Shown: positions 54,845-64,000 of the stretch, piece after piece
Layout: each line of letters begins with the position of its first letter
How positions within the stretch are numbered: the stretch's first letter is position 1
Assembly: GCA_009760855.2 (NCBI GenBank)
Contig: WPIO01000012.1
Span: 6,507,501-6,571,500, forward strand
Source of the DNA: Cristatella mucedo
Taxonomy: Eukaryota > Bryozoa > Phylactolaemata > Cristatellidae
Reading direction: 5' to 3'
Length of the DNA: 64,000 bases
Notes under the pieces: model-generated
The model's database searches: none
Told to the model about the DNA's origin: nothing
Seen by the model: the letters and a program-made list of their open reading frames with translations, nothing else
Position numbers and translations under genes: made by a program

Positions 54845-57410
54845 CTATACCTATAGTTACATGAAAGCTGTTCGCTCCTAGCAGCTACTAACGAATGCAA
54901 CTCAGCGAAAAAGCGAACTGGCGCCTGGATTACATTTCCAGCGGAAACGACTCTGTGCAAGGGCATGAGATGACTCGGCTCAGCAGATAAAAAGCCCACC
55001 TATAAAAAACCACACGCTTTAGCCGGGTCGGTCAACGAATGCCAAACGCCACCGGGCTCCACCCATAATAACAGGCCAGGCACCTGCCTCCACCCCATTC
55101 CTGCGGTCGCTCGGACCCACCAGCCGCCATACAACAGAAATATGAAGAAACTTGAAGCAATCACTCGCGGTTCACTGAGCAATGTTTTTATTCACACATT
55201 GCGTGGCAGCCTGGCGAAATGCATACGAGGACTTGGGTTGCCGAGGCTAACATTATATTGCGACTTGATATGACCATACAAGATAATTTCGTTATTCCGG
55301 AGACACCTGGCTGGGCTGAAAGAAATTCGCACGTCACGCCTTGCACTCTGGAACTATTTGCTGCAGCCGACTAGAGACACGGTAATGAATAGATCTTGAT
55401 GCAATATACGTGTGCCTTCGCCGAATCGCAAACAGCCTAGACTTCTTTCTGGCGATTCGTTCACTTACTCGCTGCCAACCAAGACCAGCTTATTTCATAC
55501 GAAATAATCCTGGGAACAGTTGCTGCTAGTCCTTTGCTGGGTTGAATATCCTAGATTTCGTGAGGATTTAGCACACAATTAGCTAAAGATGAAACTGTCC
55601 ACTGTTTGGATTCGCTGCGTTCAATAATGTGCCAGAATCTGGTTTTCTGCAGAACGGACTCACAGGCAGTAGATCTTAAGGTACTCGCTACGCACTAGAT
55701 AAGGCTAGAAAAGGTAAGCAAACCTTGGCCAGTTAGACCTATATGTACACGTTCTAACGTTCTTTCTAATGCTATTCGAAACACTGAGCATTCTGTTGTG
55801 CCAACCAAATTTATAGCATGCATATTCCAAAGACTTAGATGCATAGACGACAAATTCCTGTATAATTATTATGCCAAAATTCGAGCAATATACACTAACT
55901 GGTACAATGAAACGGGCAAACTTGAAAGTTCCCACAATGAAGTATAACACTTAGGCCTCTAAAGCTGTATTGGAAAACGGTGCGACACCTCTGGTTGCTA
56001 CGGTAGCCAGCCAGCCTCAGGGACTTGTACCGCGGTTACTGATCGTGACTAATAGACTTGCTTGTGGAACAGATGCTTTCGTCGATAACAGGTTGTTGAC
56101 GGCAGGTGGTAGCAGTGAGCTTCCGTTGTGGTGAAGGACTGCAACCGGTTCGCTCCAGATGGCATTTTAATTCCATGTATATTTAAATATTTAATAGCCC
56201 ATGAGGTAACGAGGAATATTAATTTTCAAATGATCAACAAAGGTAACTGGCTGTGAGAGCAGTCATTAATGAATATATAATTATAAATTATATATTCATC
56301 AATGACTGCTCTCTGAAGAGCTCCAGGTAATTTCAAATCCCAAGCTCATGATGAGACACGAACGAATTACCTCACACGCTAAATTCCTGCTCCATTATAT
56401 CAGTCAATCGACGTTTAAATGCCTTTTGCTTTGCAGGAACCTAGATGCTCGTGACGAGGCGAGAATTAAGGACGGTCACTAGTCGCAATTTTATGGCTTT
56501 ACCTAAAGGAAAACGCCTAACACGGATGATAGATAGCAACTGACGTGAGCCTGAAAATAAATCAATCCATAGCCCTATTTCCAAAAGGGTGTGGCCAATT
56601 AGGGTACTAACGTATTGGTCTCGCTATATACCGGCTTTAAGTTTCTTCCTGTGAGCTTTTTAGCTTCACCGTAATGTCTAATGACTTCGCCTCTTAAGAA
56701 ATATTGCATAACCAAGTCTATTTCAGAAGTTATGCATATTAACCACGTTGAGTTGCTACAAAACTCTTCGGAAGCAGTAGGCGCGAGTGAAAATCCCCGA
56801 CTTCAACGTGTTCTGATTATTAGCAGCTCTCCAACACACGAGAGCATGTGATTTATGCCGAGCAATTGTGTGCGTACCTATATTTCGATACACTCGGGAC
56901 AGAAATTCTATACAGAGAGTGTCCTCATGGACAACAGCAGTAAACCCGGTTTATCGCTGAATAGTCTTGTCTTTTGTTTCAAGGGACCAATTTAATCTGC
57001 TGGGCAGTGTTCCTTCCAAGCTGCAAGTGGAAGGATCAGGGAGAACACTAGATCAATCAGGTCAGGCCAACTGTAGGTGAATTTCATCAGCTTTTTATCT
57101 GCCCCGAGAGTGATTTCACTAATTGAGGAATAATAGTGAATTGTTATACGTATGCATTGAATGCAGTGTTTGATGGCGTGCATAGGTATCGACCTAATTG
57201 CCTAAAAAAATATGTGGTATCTACAAAGATACAAACTTTCTTACGAACATGGATCACACACATACTCGTGCAGTCTCGCATGCATTCATGCACGCATGTA
57301 CACACCTAAGCATGTTCACAAAACCCTCAAGTGCTTGCATCTTATTACCCTGGTCGTACGTTCGAGTTATATTGCAGATAACTCTTTATTGATGCAAATG
57401 GGGTGAAGGC
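54845..57410. other. Intergenic, no recognised gene
   Basis: Short frames only. A 60-codon minus frame (55182-55000) starting with a hydrophobic stretch has no assignable domain. One perfect-looking hairpin at 56255-56313 is listed separately. Confidence 0.4.
56255..56313 (+). repeat. 59-bp AT-rich palindrome
   Basis: GAGAGCAGTCATTAATGAAT ... ATTCATCAATGACTGCTCTC: arms of about 27 bases with one mismatch around a few-base AT loop. Could be a palindromic MITE core or a cruciform-prone site. Confidence 0.85.
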
Positions 57411-57420
57411 CACTGAAGAA

Positions 57421-57484
57421 CTCGTGCAGCAGCAGTGGGAGCAGCAGCAGCCGCCGCCGCCGCTGCTGCTGCTCCCACTGCTCT
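57421..57484 (+). repeat. CAG/CCG/CTG hairpin repeat
   Basis: Arms AGCAGTGGGAGCAGCAGCAG and CTGCTGCTGCTCCCACTGCT are exact reverse complements around a CCGCCGCCGCCG loop. Confidence 0.9.
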
Positions 57485-57718
57485 CTGCGACTTTAGCCGC
57501 CCAGGGGCCGTCCGTGCACCCAATTAGTGAAGGCGGGGGTGATGATTGGTTTTTTCCCCAATACGACATCATATAATTTTCGTCCATCCTCGGTTTCACC
57601 ATCGGATGTCCAAAAATTACCCGATTTCGTATAGTGAAAAACCTATAATCACTACGGTAGCGTCATATGTGTTACTTTGTTTTATTCATTTTAAATAACT
57701 AAATCTTCTAAGTATAAT

Positions 57719-58104
57719 ATGAGTACACGGTGTGAGTTCTTTCCTAGACATTATTGTCAGAGTATGATTTCTTATTCAATTAGAATTAGGGAAGTATTTT
57801 ATAAGTTTTATGGTTATAGTGTTCCTTTTGTTATTGGTAATGAGGAAATGAAACCACACGTTGATTTTATAATTGACTGATTGATATAATTGATTGATAT
57901 TGAATTCGTGAAGGTGAAGAACAAAAGTTACCAAATTATGAAATGATCAGGCATCCAGAATTCTTTAATGAAGATCAATCTTATAATGTTGTAAATGATT
58001 GCTTAATTGAAACTTTCAGAGATCCGCGTTATCGAAAAGGTTTTCCTAGACAAATTTGTGATGAAGTATTTAAAAGAAATGTAGAAATTATTCAAAAAGA
58101 ATAA
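57719..58104 (+). pseudogene. Unassigned virus-like frame, broken in two
   Basis: A 53-codon frame (57719-57880) starting MSTRCEFF is followed in another frame by an open stretch (57904-58104) containing NYEMIRHPEFFNEDQSYNVV. Similar AT-rich codon use and close spacing suggest one gene broken by indels. No function recognised. Confidence 0.4.
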
Positions 58105-58149
58105 GGTAGTTAATAATTTTAAATATTATACAAATTTAAACAATTATAT

Positions 58150-58460
58150 AGAAAAATGCCCGATTTAAGAAAAGATTTGTTGTTAAAAGATATGATGAAA
58201 CTATTCAATATAATACAAAAATTAGAATATGTCTAACAAATCTAACAAGAGCTAGATATGTGATTAGAGTTTTAAGCATAGAAATAGCATTAGGAGTAGC
58301 TGTTTGTAGTACTTATATTCAGTCATATCCTGATATTTCTCATGTAGTTATTTCATTTTCAGCTATAGCCACAATGTTGTTAGCAATTGATGGTGTACTA
58401 ACAGAGATAGATAAAAGAAAAAGATTTACACTTGATATAAACGGAAAGCTTCAAAGATAA
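58150..58460 (+). CDS. Small hydrophobic-rich hypothetical frame
   Basis: An open stretch of about 100 codons without a clear ATG; the C-terminal 66 codons (from a GTG at 58260) include two hydrophobic segments (IEIALGVAVCSTYI and VVISFSAIATMLLAI) followed by a basic end (DKRKRF). Possibly a small membrane protein of the virus-like block. Confidence 0.35.
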
Positions 58461-58532
58461 CACATGCTTTATCTGATGAGAAAATTATAAAAGAAGAGTT
58501 TGAAGGTATAATAGAAGGATCACAAAATGAAA

Positions 58533-59345
58533 TTAATGCTGTTTTATCACTTGCAACTCCTGTCTAACAAAACTTTTTTTAATATCATTAACAAAATAAC
58601 GAACTGGTTGTTCTTCCATTACCATTATTCTATCAATAGTATGTTTAGCCAAACTCCATATTGGATCTGTAGCTCTTCTTCTTTTTTCATCCTCTCGTTC
58701 ACCTGGTTCTAGTTGATATCTAACCGGTTTTCTAATTTTTAACAATTTTTCTTGTTCTTCCACTTCTCTCCTGTATTTTGGTTTCCTTAGTTTTATTACT
58801 TTTTTATCGCCTTAACAGGTTCTTCACCAATTGCTCTTGTAGTATAATTATTTAGATATTCAATAATCTTTGGTAAATTATCAATCCACTCTTTGTTTCT
58901 AACATGGTCTCCTTTACTAATACCTACTTATTCTTTTTCATATTGCGCAATAAATGCTCTTTCTGCTACTATTCTATTCATTCTTTCAACTAATGCAACA
59001 CTCTTTTTACTAGTGGCTTCTATAATACGCGTTTCATGTTTCTTCATTTCTTATATGAACTCATATTTAAATTCTGATCCTGGATCTACTTTAATCTTTT
59101 TTGGCCATTCTAAAGGAACTTTTGTATAAATGTCTACTATTGCTTCTGTTACTTCTCTAGAAGGTTTTGTTTTAAGTGGCCTTGAATCTTTACATCTACT
59201 AGTAACATCAATAACACTCAAAGCATATTTATATCCAGAGTCATTTGGCATATACAAAATGTCTGCTTGGTGATTTTTATTTGGTTCAACTATATTAAAG
59301 AAAACTTTTGGAATATATCTAGGTCTTGGTTCGAATACTTGACTT
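58533..59345 (-). pseudogene. Polinton-type (rve, DD35E) integrase, broken
   Basis: Integrases of this type insert the element's DNA into the host genome. Read on the minus strand: HQADILYMP near 59270, GYKYALSVIDVTSR with the first catalytic Asp (about 59240-59200), VDPGSEFK with the second Asp (about 59080), an in-frame stop at 59051-59053, then ALVERMNRIVAERAF with the expected Glu (about 58990), another stop near 58930, and a C-terminal domain RYQLEPGERE, RRRATDPIWSLA (58710-58640) typical of Polinton/adintovirus integrases. The order is complete but the frame is interrupted at least twice, so it is inactive. Confidence 0.78.
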
Positions 59346-59454
59346 ATATCTGAGTAAGGATTGTATTTACCCTCTTTTTATCTTTCTTTTAGAGTTAAAA
59401 ACGACATTCGTTAGAGAATAGAAATATTTTGTGATATATGTTTAAATGCATTTA

Positions 59455-59622
59455 ATGAAATCGAATATCTTGAATCAGGCCACCCCAATTGTAAATTCTC
59501 TCAAAAGAAAAAGAAAAAAGTATGAAATTTGTTGTGATAAATGTGATCTTGATATGAGTGAGATTGAATTTGATTCTACTTTTTCACATAGTAATGAAAT
59601 AGTTATTTGTTCATTTTGTTAA
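59455..59622 (+). CDS. 55-residue basic zinc-ribbon-like protein
   Basis: An intact small frame with a basic patch (LKRKRKKYE, residues 16-24) and two cysteine pairs, CCDKC (26-30) and CSFC (52-55), a pattern compatible with a zinc ribbon. It belongs to the AT-rich block. Role unknown; DNA or RNA binding is a guess. Confidence 0.4.
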   Translation: MKSNILNQATPIVNSLKRKRKKYEICCDKCDLDMSEIEFDSTFSHSNEIVICSFC

Positions 59623-59943
59623 TATAAATTCTAATTCTTATGGAAAAGAGAAACCATCTGAATTATATTCTTTAGTAACGAAACATTTAAAAAGTGGATG
59701 TTATCCAACTTTAGGAATACATTGGTGTTTAGAACATGAATCAATATGTACTATTTAAAAACTATTTCCACTAGTTAAAAGTAAACGTAAAGCAACAAAG
59801 TTAAATGAGTCGACTGTTTTAATTGTTCATCTATATTTCTCAGCAGGATATATAACCAACCAAGAGGTTTACTTTTAAGTTTCCAAGATTATCAAAGAAG
59901 TAGTTATCAGTTGGCAATCTATTGAAATAAGCATAATACTTTA

Positions 59944-60886
59944 TAATAATAATAATGCACTTGATAAAGCGCCCTCAGAGAACTCAATCTCTCTCTAGGC
60001 GCTTTACATTTGCTGCAAAGGGAAATGAAATTGAATGGTGAGTAACATCATGTTTGATAAACAAAAAAATGAATAACAAGGTTAGGGTGACATGCACAGG
60101 GTCAGCCTGCATATGCGGTTAGGGGCAGCATGCACAGTGTCAGCACGCATAAGCACATGAAGGACAAATCAGAGGGACCCGCTAAATGCTGTCCTAAATA
60201 GGTGTGTTTTTAAGTTCTTTTTAATTGTGGTCAGGGGATGTTGTGACGCAGGTCGGGAGGGAGTTCCAGGCTTTGGGAGCATACGAACTACATGCACGGT
60301 CTCCAAAGGATTTAAGGTTTGTACGAGGTATTTGTAGACGTTTGGATTCCGAAAAGCGGGTGGTACGATGCTTGGCCTGATGGGGGAGTATATCTGAGAG
60401 ATAGGCTGGAGCCAAAGAATGAAGGGACCTAAATGTGAGTGTCAAAACTTTGAATTCAATCCGTTTCTTGACTGGTAGCCAGTGCAGATCGGCGAGAAGT
60501 GGTGTGATGTGGCAACTGCGACGCTCACGACAGACAGGCCTAGCTGCAAAGTTTTACACCAGCTGCAATCGCCTGATTGCACATGCTGGTAGGCCAGTAA
60601 GCACTGAGTTGCAGAAGTCGAGACGGGATGTCACGAATACAAGGACCAACTTGGACGTAGTATCCTTATCTAAACAAGCCCAAATTTTAGCAATGTTAGG
60701 AAGCTGAAAATAGGCAGATTTGACTGTGGAGCTGATATGGTCGTCTAACGAGAGGTTGCTTTGGAATATGACATCTAGATTTCGAGCTGATTTAACTGGA
60801 GATATGTTGGCAGAGCCTATTTTGAGCGTCAGCCTTTCCAATTTGTGAATCACACTGGGTTTGCCCATAACTAGTAAGTTAGTAAG
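59944..60886 (-). mobile_element. LINE-A insertion into the virus-like block, with TSD
   Basis: (AAT)n, stem-loop, 3' UTR and C-terminal RT frame on the minus strand (frames 60445-60221 and 60868-60554), ending near the KPSVIHK segment. The 7-bp sequence TACTTTA occurs at 59937-59943 and 60887-60893, the probable target duplication. Confidence 0.9.
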
Positions 60887-61560
60887 TACTTTAAGTCTAA
60901 TCTTCCATTTGTAGAAGTGTTAATAGCACGTATCTCCCCTGACACACCACTAGTATCTGAACTAGGCCTAAGAAATACACAATTACCTGATCCAATAACC
61001 ATAACACTTAATATTATTGGTGGTGAAGTCTTATTCCTCCATGAATAAGGAGTAGATAGATTAATAAATGAATTCATTAATTTAGGATTCAATGAGATTG
61101 ATATTACCTCTGTTTTTTTTACTTTTATCTACATAACTTTTTTGTTGCAACACCAGAAGGATTAACAGGATCAGCAACATTTGTAATTGAGTTAACTCGC
61201 ATATTTATATTAGTTGTTGAAGGATAATTCTTTAATAAAACATCTCTTTTCATTCCTCCATATGTAACACAAAAGTTGTAATTTAAAACAGCTGGGTTTC
61301 CATTACCAGAGTTCCAATAAGTAGATGTTATACGTAACTATTCATATTTAAATCACCACTCATTGTATTACCAGATTTATTAACAAAATTGTTTAACTGA
61401 CTAACATTAACACCATCAGTAGGATTAACACCAGGTCCAAGATTAGTAATAGGTTTGTTACTCAAATTTAGTGATCCTGAAGAATTAACAATAAAATTAG
61501 AATCAGCCTAAGCTTTTGTTACAGCCTTACTTCCTTTAAAAGGATCACCCATATTTATAA
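60887..61560 (-). pseudogene. Fibre-like repeat protein remnant
   Basis: On the minus strand the text includes GSLNLSNKPITNLGPGVNPT, KSGNTMSGDLNMN, ITNVADPVNPSG and, nearer the LINE, GSGNCVFLRPSSDTSGVSGE. The SGDLNMN ... ITNVADP ... repeats are characteristic of phage-tail-fibre-like proteins found in several virus groups. Broken by several stops and frameshifts. A surface-fibre role is inferred from motif type only. Confidence 0.5.
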
Positions 61561-61785
61561 TTTAATTTCCGTTTGCATCAAGGTCTGATAGTATTTATCC
61601 ATTAAACTATGACACATAACTTTGACTATGAAACTTTTTGTTCATTTATATATTTATCAATACAATTTTTTGATATTTCTAACACTTCTCTAACTATTGG
61701 AACTATTCTTGCATATATAAAAAGATCTTTTTCTTCTACAGCTCATATTTCTAATTTTTTTATATAATATTTTATATCATAACCA

Positions 61786-62352
61786 TTATTTATTATTAAA
61801 TCTTCCATATTCACTTATAATATAAAACTCAAAATTAAAGTATTTCTCATCTTTAAGTAGTAACATAAATAAAGGAGCTCTAATTGGCATATCAAATCCA
61901 AAGTTGGTAGGTATTCTAACATTTCCTGCTGCTATGTTGTCTAGAGGTATATCATTACAATTCATTCCAGGAACGCAAATCTCAAATTCGGAAGAGAAAC
62001 ATCTACTTAGTTTTAAAACATACAAACCAAGTAAACATTGAGCTAAGTATTTTTTTGGAATAAATTCTTTAACTATTTTTCTAATCCATAAGCATTTTAT
62101 TTCTATTAATGTATCTTCATCAATTATTCCATCTGATGAATATCTATAAACACCATCACTATTAAAACAATCTTTTGCATTCTCAATCTTTCTATCTAAT
62201 TTTATTTTTAGAAATTTAGCAACAATACGTTCAAACACCTTACCAAATAGCATTTGAGGAAATCTCATTGGTTGAGAATTAGCAATATATTTTTTTAGTT
62301 TTCTATTCGAAATTAATTCTATATCATAATATATTTGTGAGCCAAATACCAT
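61786..62352 (-). CDS. YqaJ/lambda-exonuclease-like nuclease candidate
   Basis: An intact 188-codon frame. It has GKVFERIVAKFL (about 37-48; the G...E signature that opens this fold), YSSDGIID (70-77; the catalytic Asp) and LIEIKC (82-87; the E-x-K of PD-(D/E)xK nucleases), followed by KYLAQCLLGLYVL, the helix after the active site. The length suits a compact exonuclease of the YqaJ type used in viral DNA recombination or processing. The start ATG at 62352 is simply the first in frame. Assignment rests on motif spacing. Confidence 0.5.
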   Translation of the reverse strand: MVFGSQIYYDIELISNRKLKKYIANSQPMRFPQMLFGKVFERIVAKFLKIKLDRKIENAKDCFNSDGVYRYSSDGIIDEDTLIEIKCLWIRKIVKEFIPKKYLAQCLLGLYVLKLSRCFSSEFEICVPGMNCNDIPLDNIAAGNVRIPTNFGFDMPIRAPLFMLLLKDEKYFNFEFYIISEYGRFNNK

Positions 62353-62476
62353 ATCATTTCCTAGAACAGAATAAGTTTCTTATCCTCTAATGTTTAATGT
62401 CATAGACTTTTTTCATTCATCTGAACCTTGAATACAATTTGCCTTTTTTGCATTATATCTAATAATTATAATTTAT

Positions 62477-63964
62477 TTAAATGTCAGCTTTATAAGTAGT
62501 AAGCCCTTTACTACAACTAAAGTTTGCACTACTACCATTAGATTTTAGCTCTGCACTGTTCTCAAAAATACTTAAATAGTGAATCATTAGTGTTGTACCA
62601 GCATCAACTGTACTGTTGAATTCAATTGTTACATCCAAACGTAATGTTACTCTAAGAGGTTCATCATTATATTGAAGGTCAATAAAATGAATGGGATAAA
62701 GATTTAACCATTCAGGATAAGTAACACCAACAGGTTCAACTAGTTCATTTACACCAAGATATTGTTTTCCTAATGTAGTAAAATCCATATAGTCAGTTGA
62801 ACATTTTCCAAGTTTTGGAATGCTATTTCTCGGCACTGCTGGATATTGTTTAGATCCATTAGCAATAACTGTTACATTTTTTTAAGATCACAATGGTTAC
62901 AAGTACAAGGATTTCCAGTATAATCGCCTAATTTATTATAGTTTTGAGCAGCAATAATTAACCGTCTAACTTTGTCAATGCTATTCTGTTCAGATAATGT
63001 TTTAGTATATCTAGTATCTTGGTTTGTACTATTTATAGTAGTATTTTCATAACGTCTAACTCTATAGTTTAATTGTATTTTATTAGCCCTATCTGATAAA
63101 ACATCAGAAAGTGATCTTCGAATACTTTCCTTATGAGTTATACATGGAACCACTAGTCTCATTTTTGACATAGCAATTTTAAAACCCGTCCAAACACCAT
63201 CTCCATTTTCTACAGCAACACCTTTAGTAACAATCGCGTTATTAGGATTTGCAGCAGCTCCACTAACACCAGTCATAATAGTATTCAAATCGCCATTACC
63301 AACTCAAGTCATTTCAAGAGTAAACAGAATATTATAAATATTTTTATTCATATCAGCACAAAATCCAGACAACTGTGATAAGGGAAGTGAAATACTCTGA
63401 ATGTTCCATTTACATCAACAAGATTGTTTATATTACCTCTTCTATAAATAAATCCATTATTTGAGGTCGTTGGTCCTGAAGCAGCAGGACTAATATAATG
63501 AATAGTTAAAACCATATCATCTATTGAATTTGCTTCATCCTTTTTCCAGCCAGTTGTAGGTCCTTCACTTCTATTATAATTATTTGGATAACATAGAAGT
63601 CCCATAAGTGTTGAAACAGTTCCTACTCCTTCTGCTAAACCTATAGTTTCACGTTCTTCACTACCAAGTCCATTTTCATACCACTAAACAACCAAGCACC
63701 TGCATTATTAACAAGACCAACAGCGAGTTTTCCGTTGGGAGCACCATAAGGAATAACACCATTAGCATCAGCAGCACCTGTAGGAACTTGTATTTGTCCT
63801 TCAAGTACTATATAAGAATCAGATAAAACGTAACATGCTTTTAATTCACCAGGAATAATACATGTAACTAATTTACTATTAATATTATCAGTTTTATTTC
63901 CATTTGTTTGATAAAGCTCTATATTGAAAATACTTAATTTCATAATTAGGAAAAGTAGGATCAC
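62477..63964 (-). pseudogene. Structural-protein-like run, broken by frameshifts
   Basis: Four consecutive minus-strand frames (63964-63641, 63605-63348, 63288-62872, 62836-62477) abut in different phases with similar Asn/Thr/Gly-rich, beta-strand-like composition, and readable sequence continues past several frame ends into the next frame. This suggests one or two long proteins damaged by at least two frameshifts and an in-frame stop near 63308. Composition and the neighbouring integrase fit a jelly-roll capsid-type protein of a Polinton/adintovirus relative, but no diagnostic motif proves it. Confidence 0.4.
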
Positions 63965-64000
63965 TTAACTTGAGTAGTTGTGATTGGCGCACTTGCCATT

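Larger units (their letters stand above)
57650..64000. mobile_element. Decayed Polinton/adintovirus-like endogenous block
   Basis: Sharp change to AT-rich sequence with compact frames on both strands, unlike the host DNA to the left. It carries a Polinton-type integrase, a nuclease candidate, fibre-like repeats and a broken structural-like run, all described separately. Frames are broken by stops and frameshifts, so it is an old endogenous copy. No DNA polymerase B, packaging ATPase or protease is visible in this part; they would be expected beyond the right edge if the assignment is right. The left terminus (inverted repeat) was not pinned down; it should be near 57640. Confidence 0.65.

Noticed and set aside
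57345-57602. Minus-strand Ser/Gly/Cys-rich frame over the trinucleotide hairpin
   Set aside because: Its distinctive part is only the translated CAG/CCG repeat; no splice or homology support.

Overview
This is a metazoan nuclear window, probably from an invertebrate: it has spliced housekeeping genes with GT-AG introns, many 5'-truncated L2/CR1-type LINEs, tRNA-derived SINEs, hAT and Tc1 DNA-transposon remnants and long dinucleotide microsatellites. The species cannot be fixed from the sequence alone.

Host genes. (1) The 3' part of an endonuclease V gene (ENDOV, minus strand) runs off the left edge; three exons at 1-65, 1604-1738 and 2749-2828 are firm and a possible N-terminal exon lies at 5691-5792. 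(2) A complete 13-exon ALG8 gene (19073-28600, plus strand) encodes a 532-residue ER glucosyltransferase; every splice phase fits. (3) A smaller secreted-protein gene (39920-42823, plus strand) has a signal peptide, a chitin-binding-like cysteine exon and EGF-like exons; its model has two uncertain junctions.

Repeats fill most of the rest. LINE-A copies end in a conserved stem-loop plus (ATT)n; LINE-B copies end in (TTACA)n. The best LINE-A copy (8372-9912) holds an uninterrupted 435-codon reverse transcriptase frame and sits inside an older antisense LINE-A copy, flanked by a 7-bp target duplication. One SINE family (SINE1) carries the same terminal stem-loop as LINE-A, so the two probably share a retrotransposition machinery. 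SINE2 is a second tRNA-derived family. A 187-bp SPIN-like hAT element with an exact 8-bp target duplication interrupts a decayed LINE at 34582-34768.

From about 57.65 kb to the right edge the base composition becomes strongly AT-rich and the content changes: a decayed Polinton/adintovirus-like block with a retroviral-type integrase, a YqaJ-like nuclease candidate, fibre-like repeats and a broken structural-protein-like run, itself interrupted by a LINE-A insertion. This endogenous virus-like block is the most unusual part of the window and continues past its right end.
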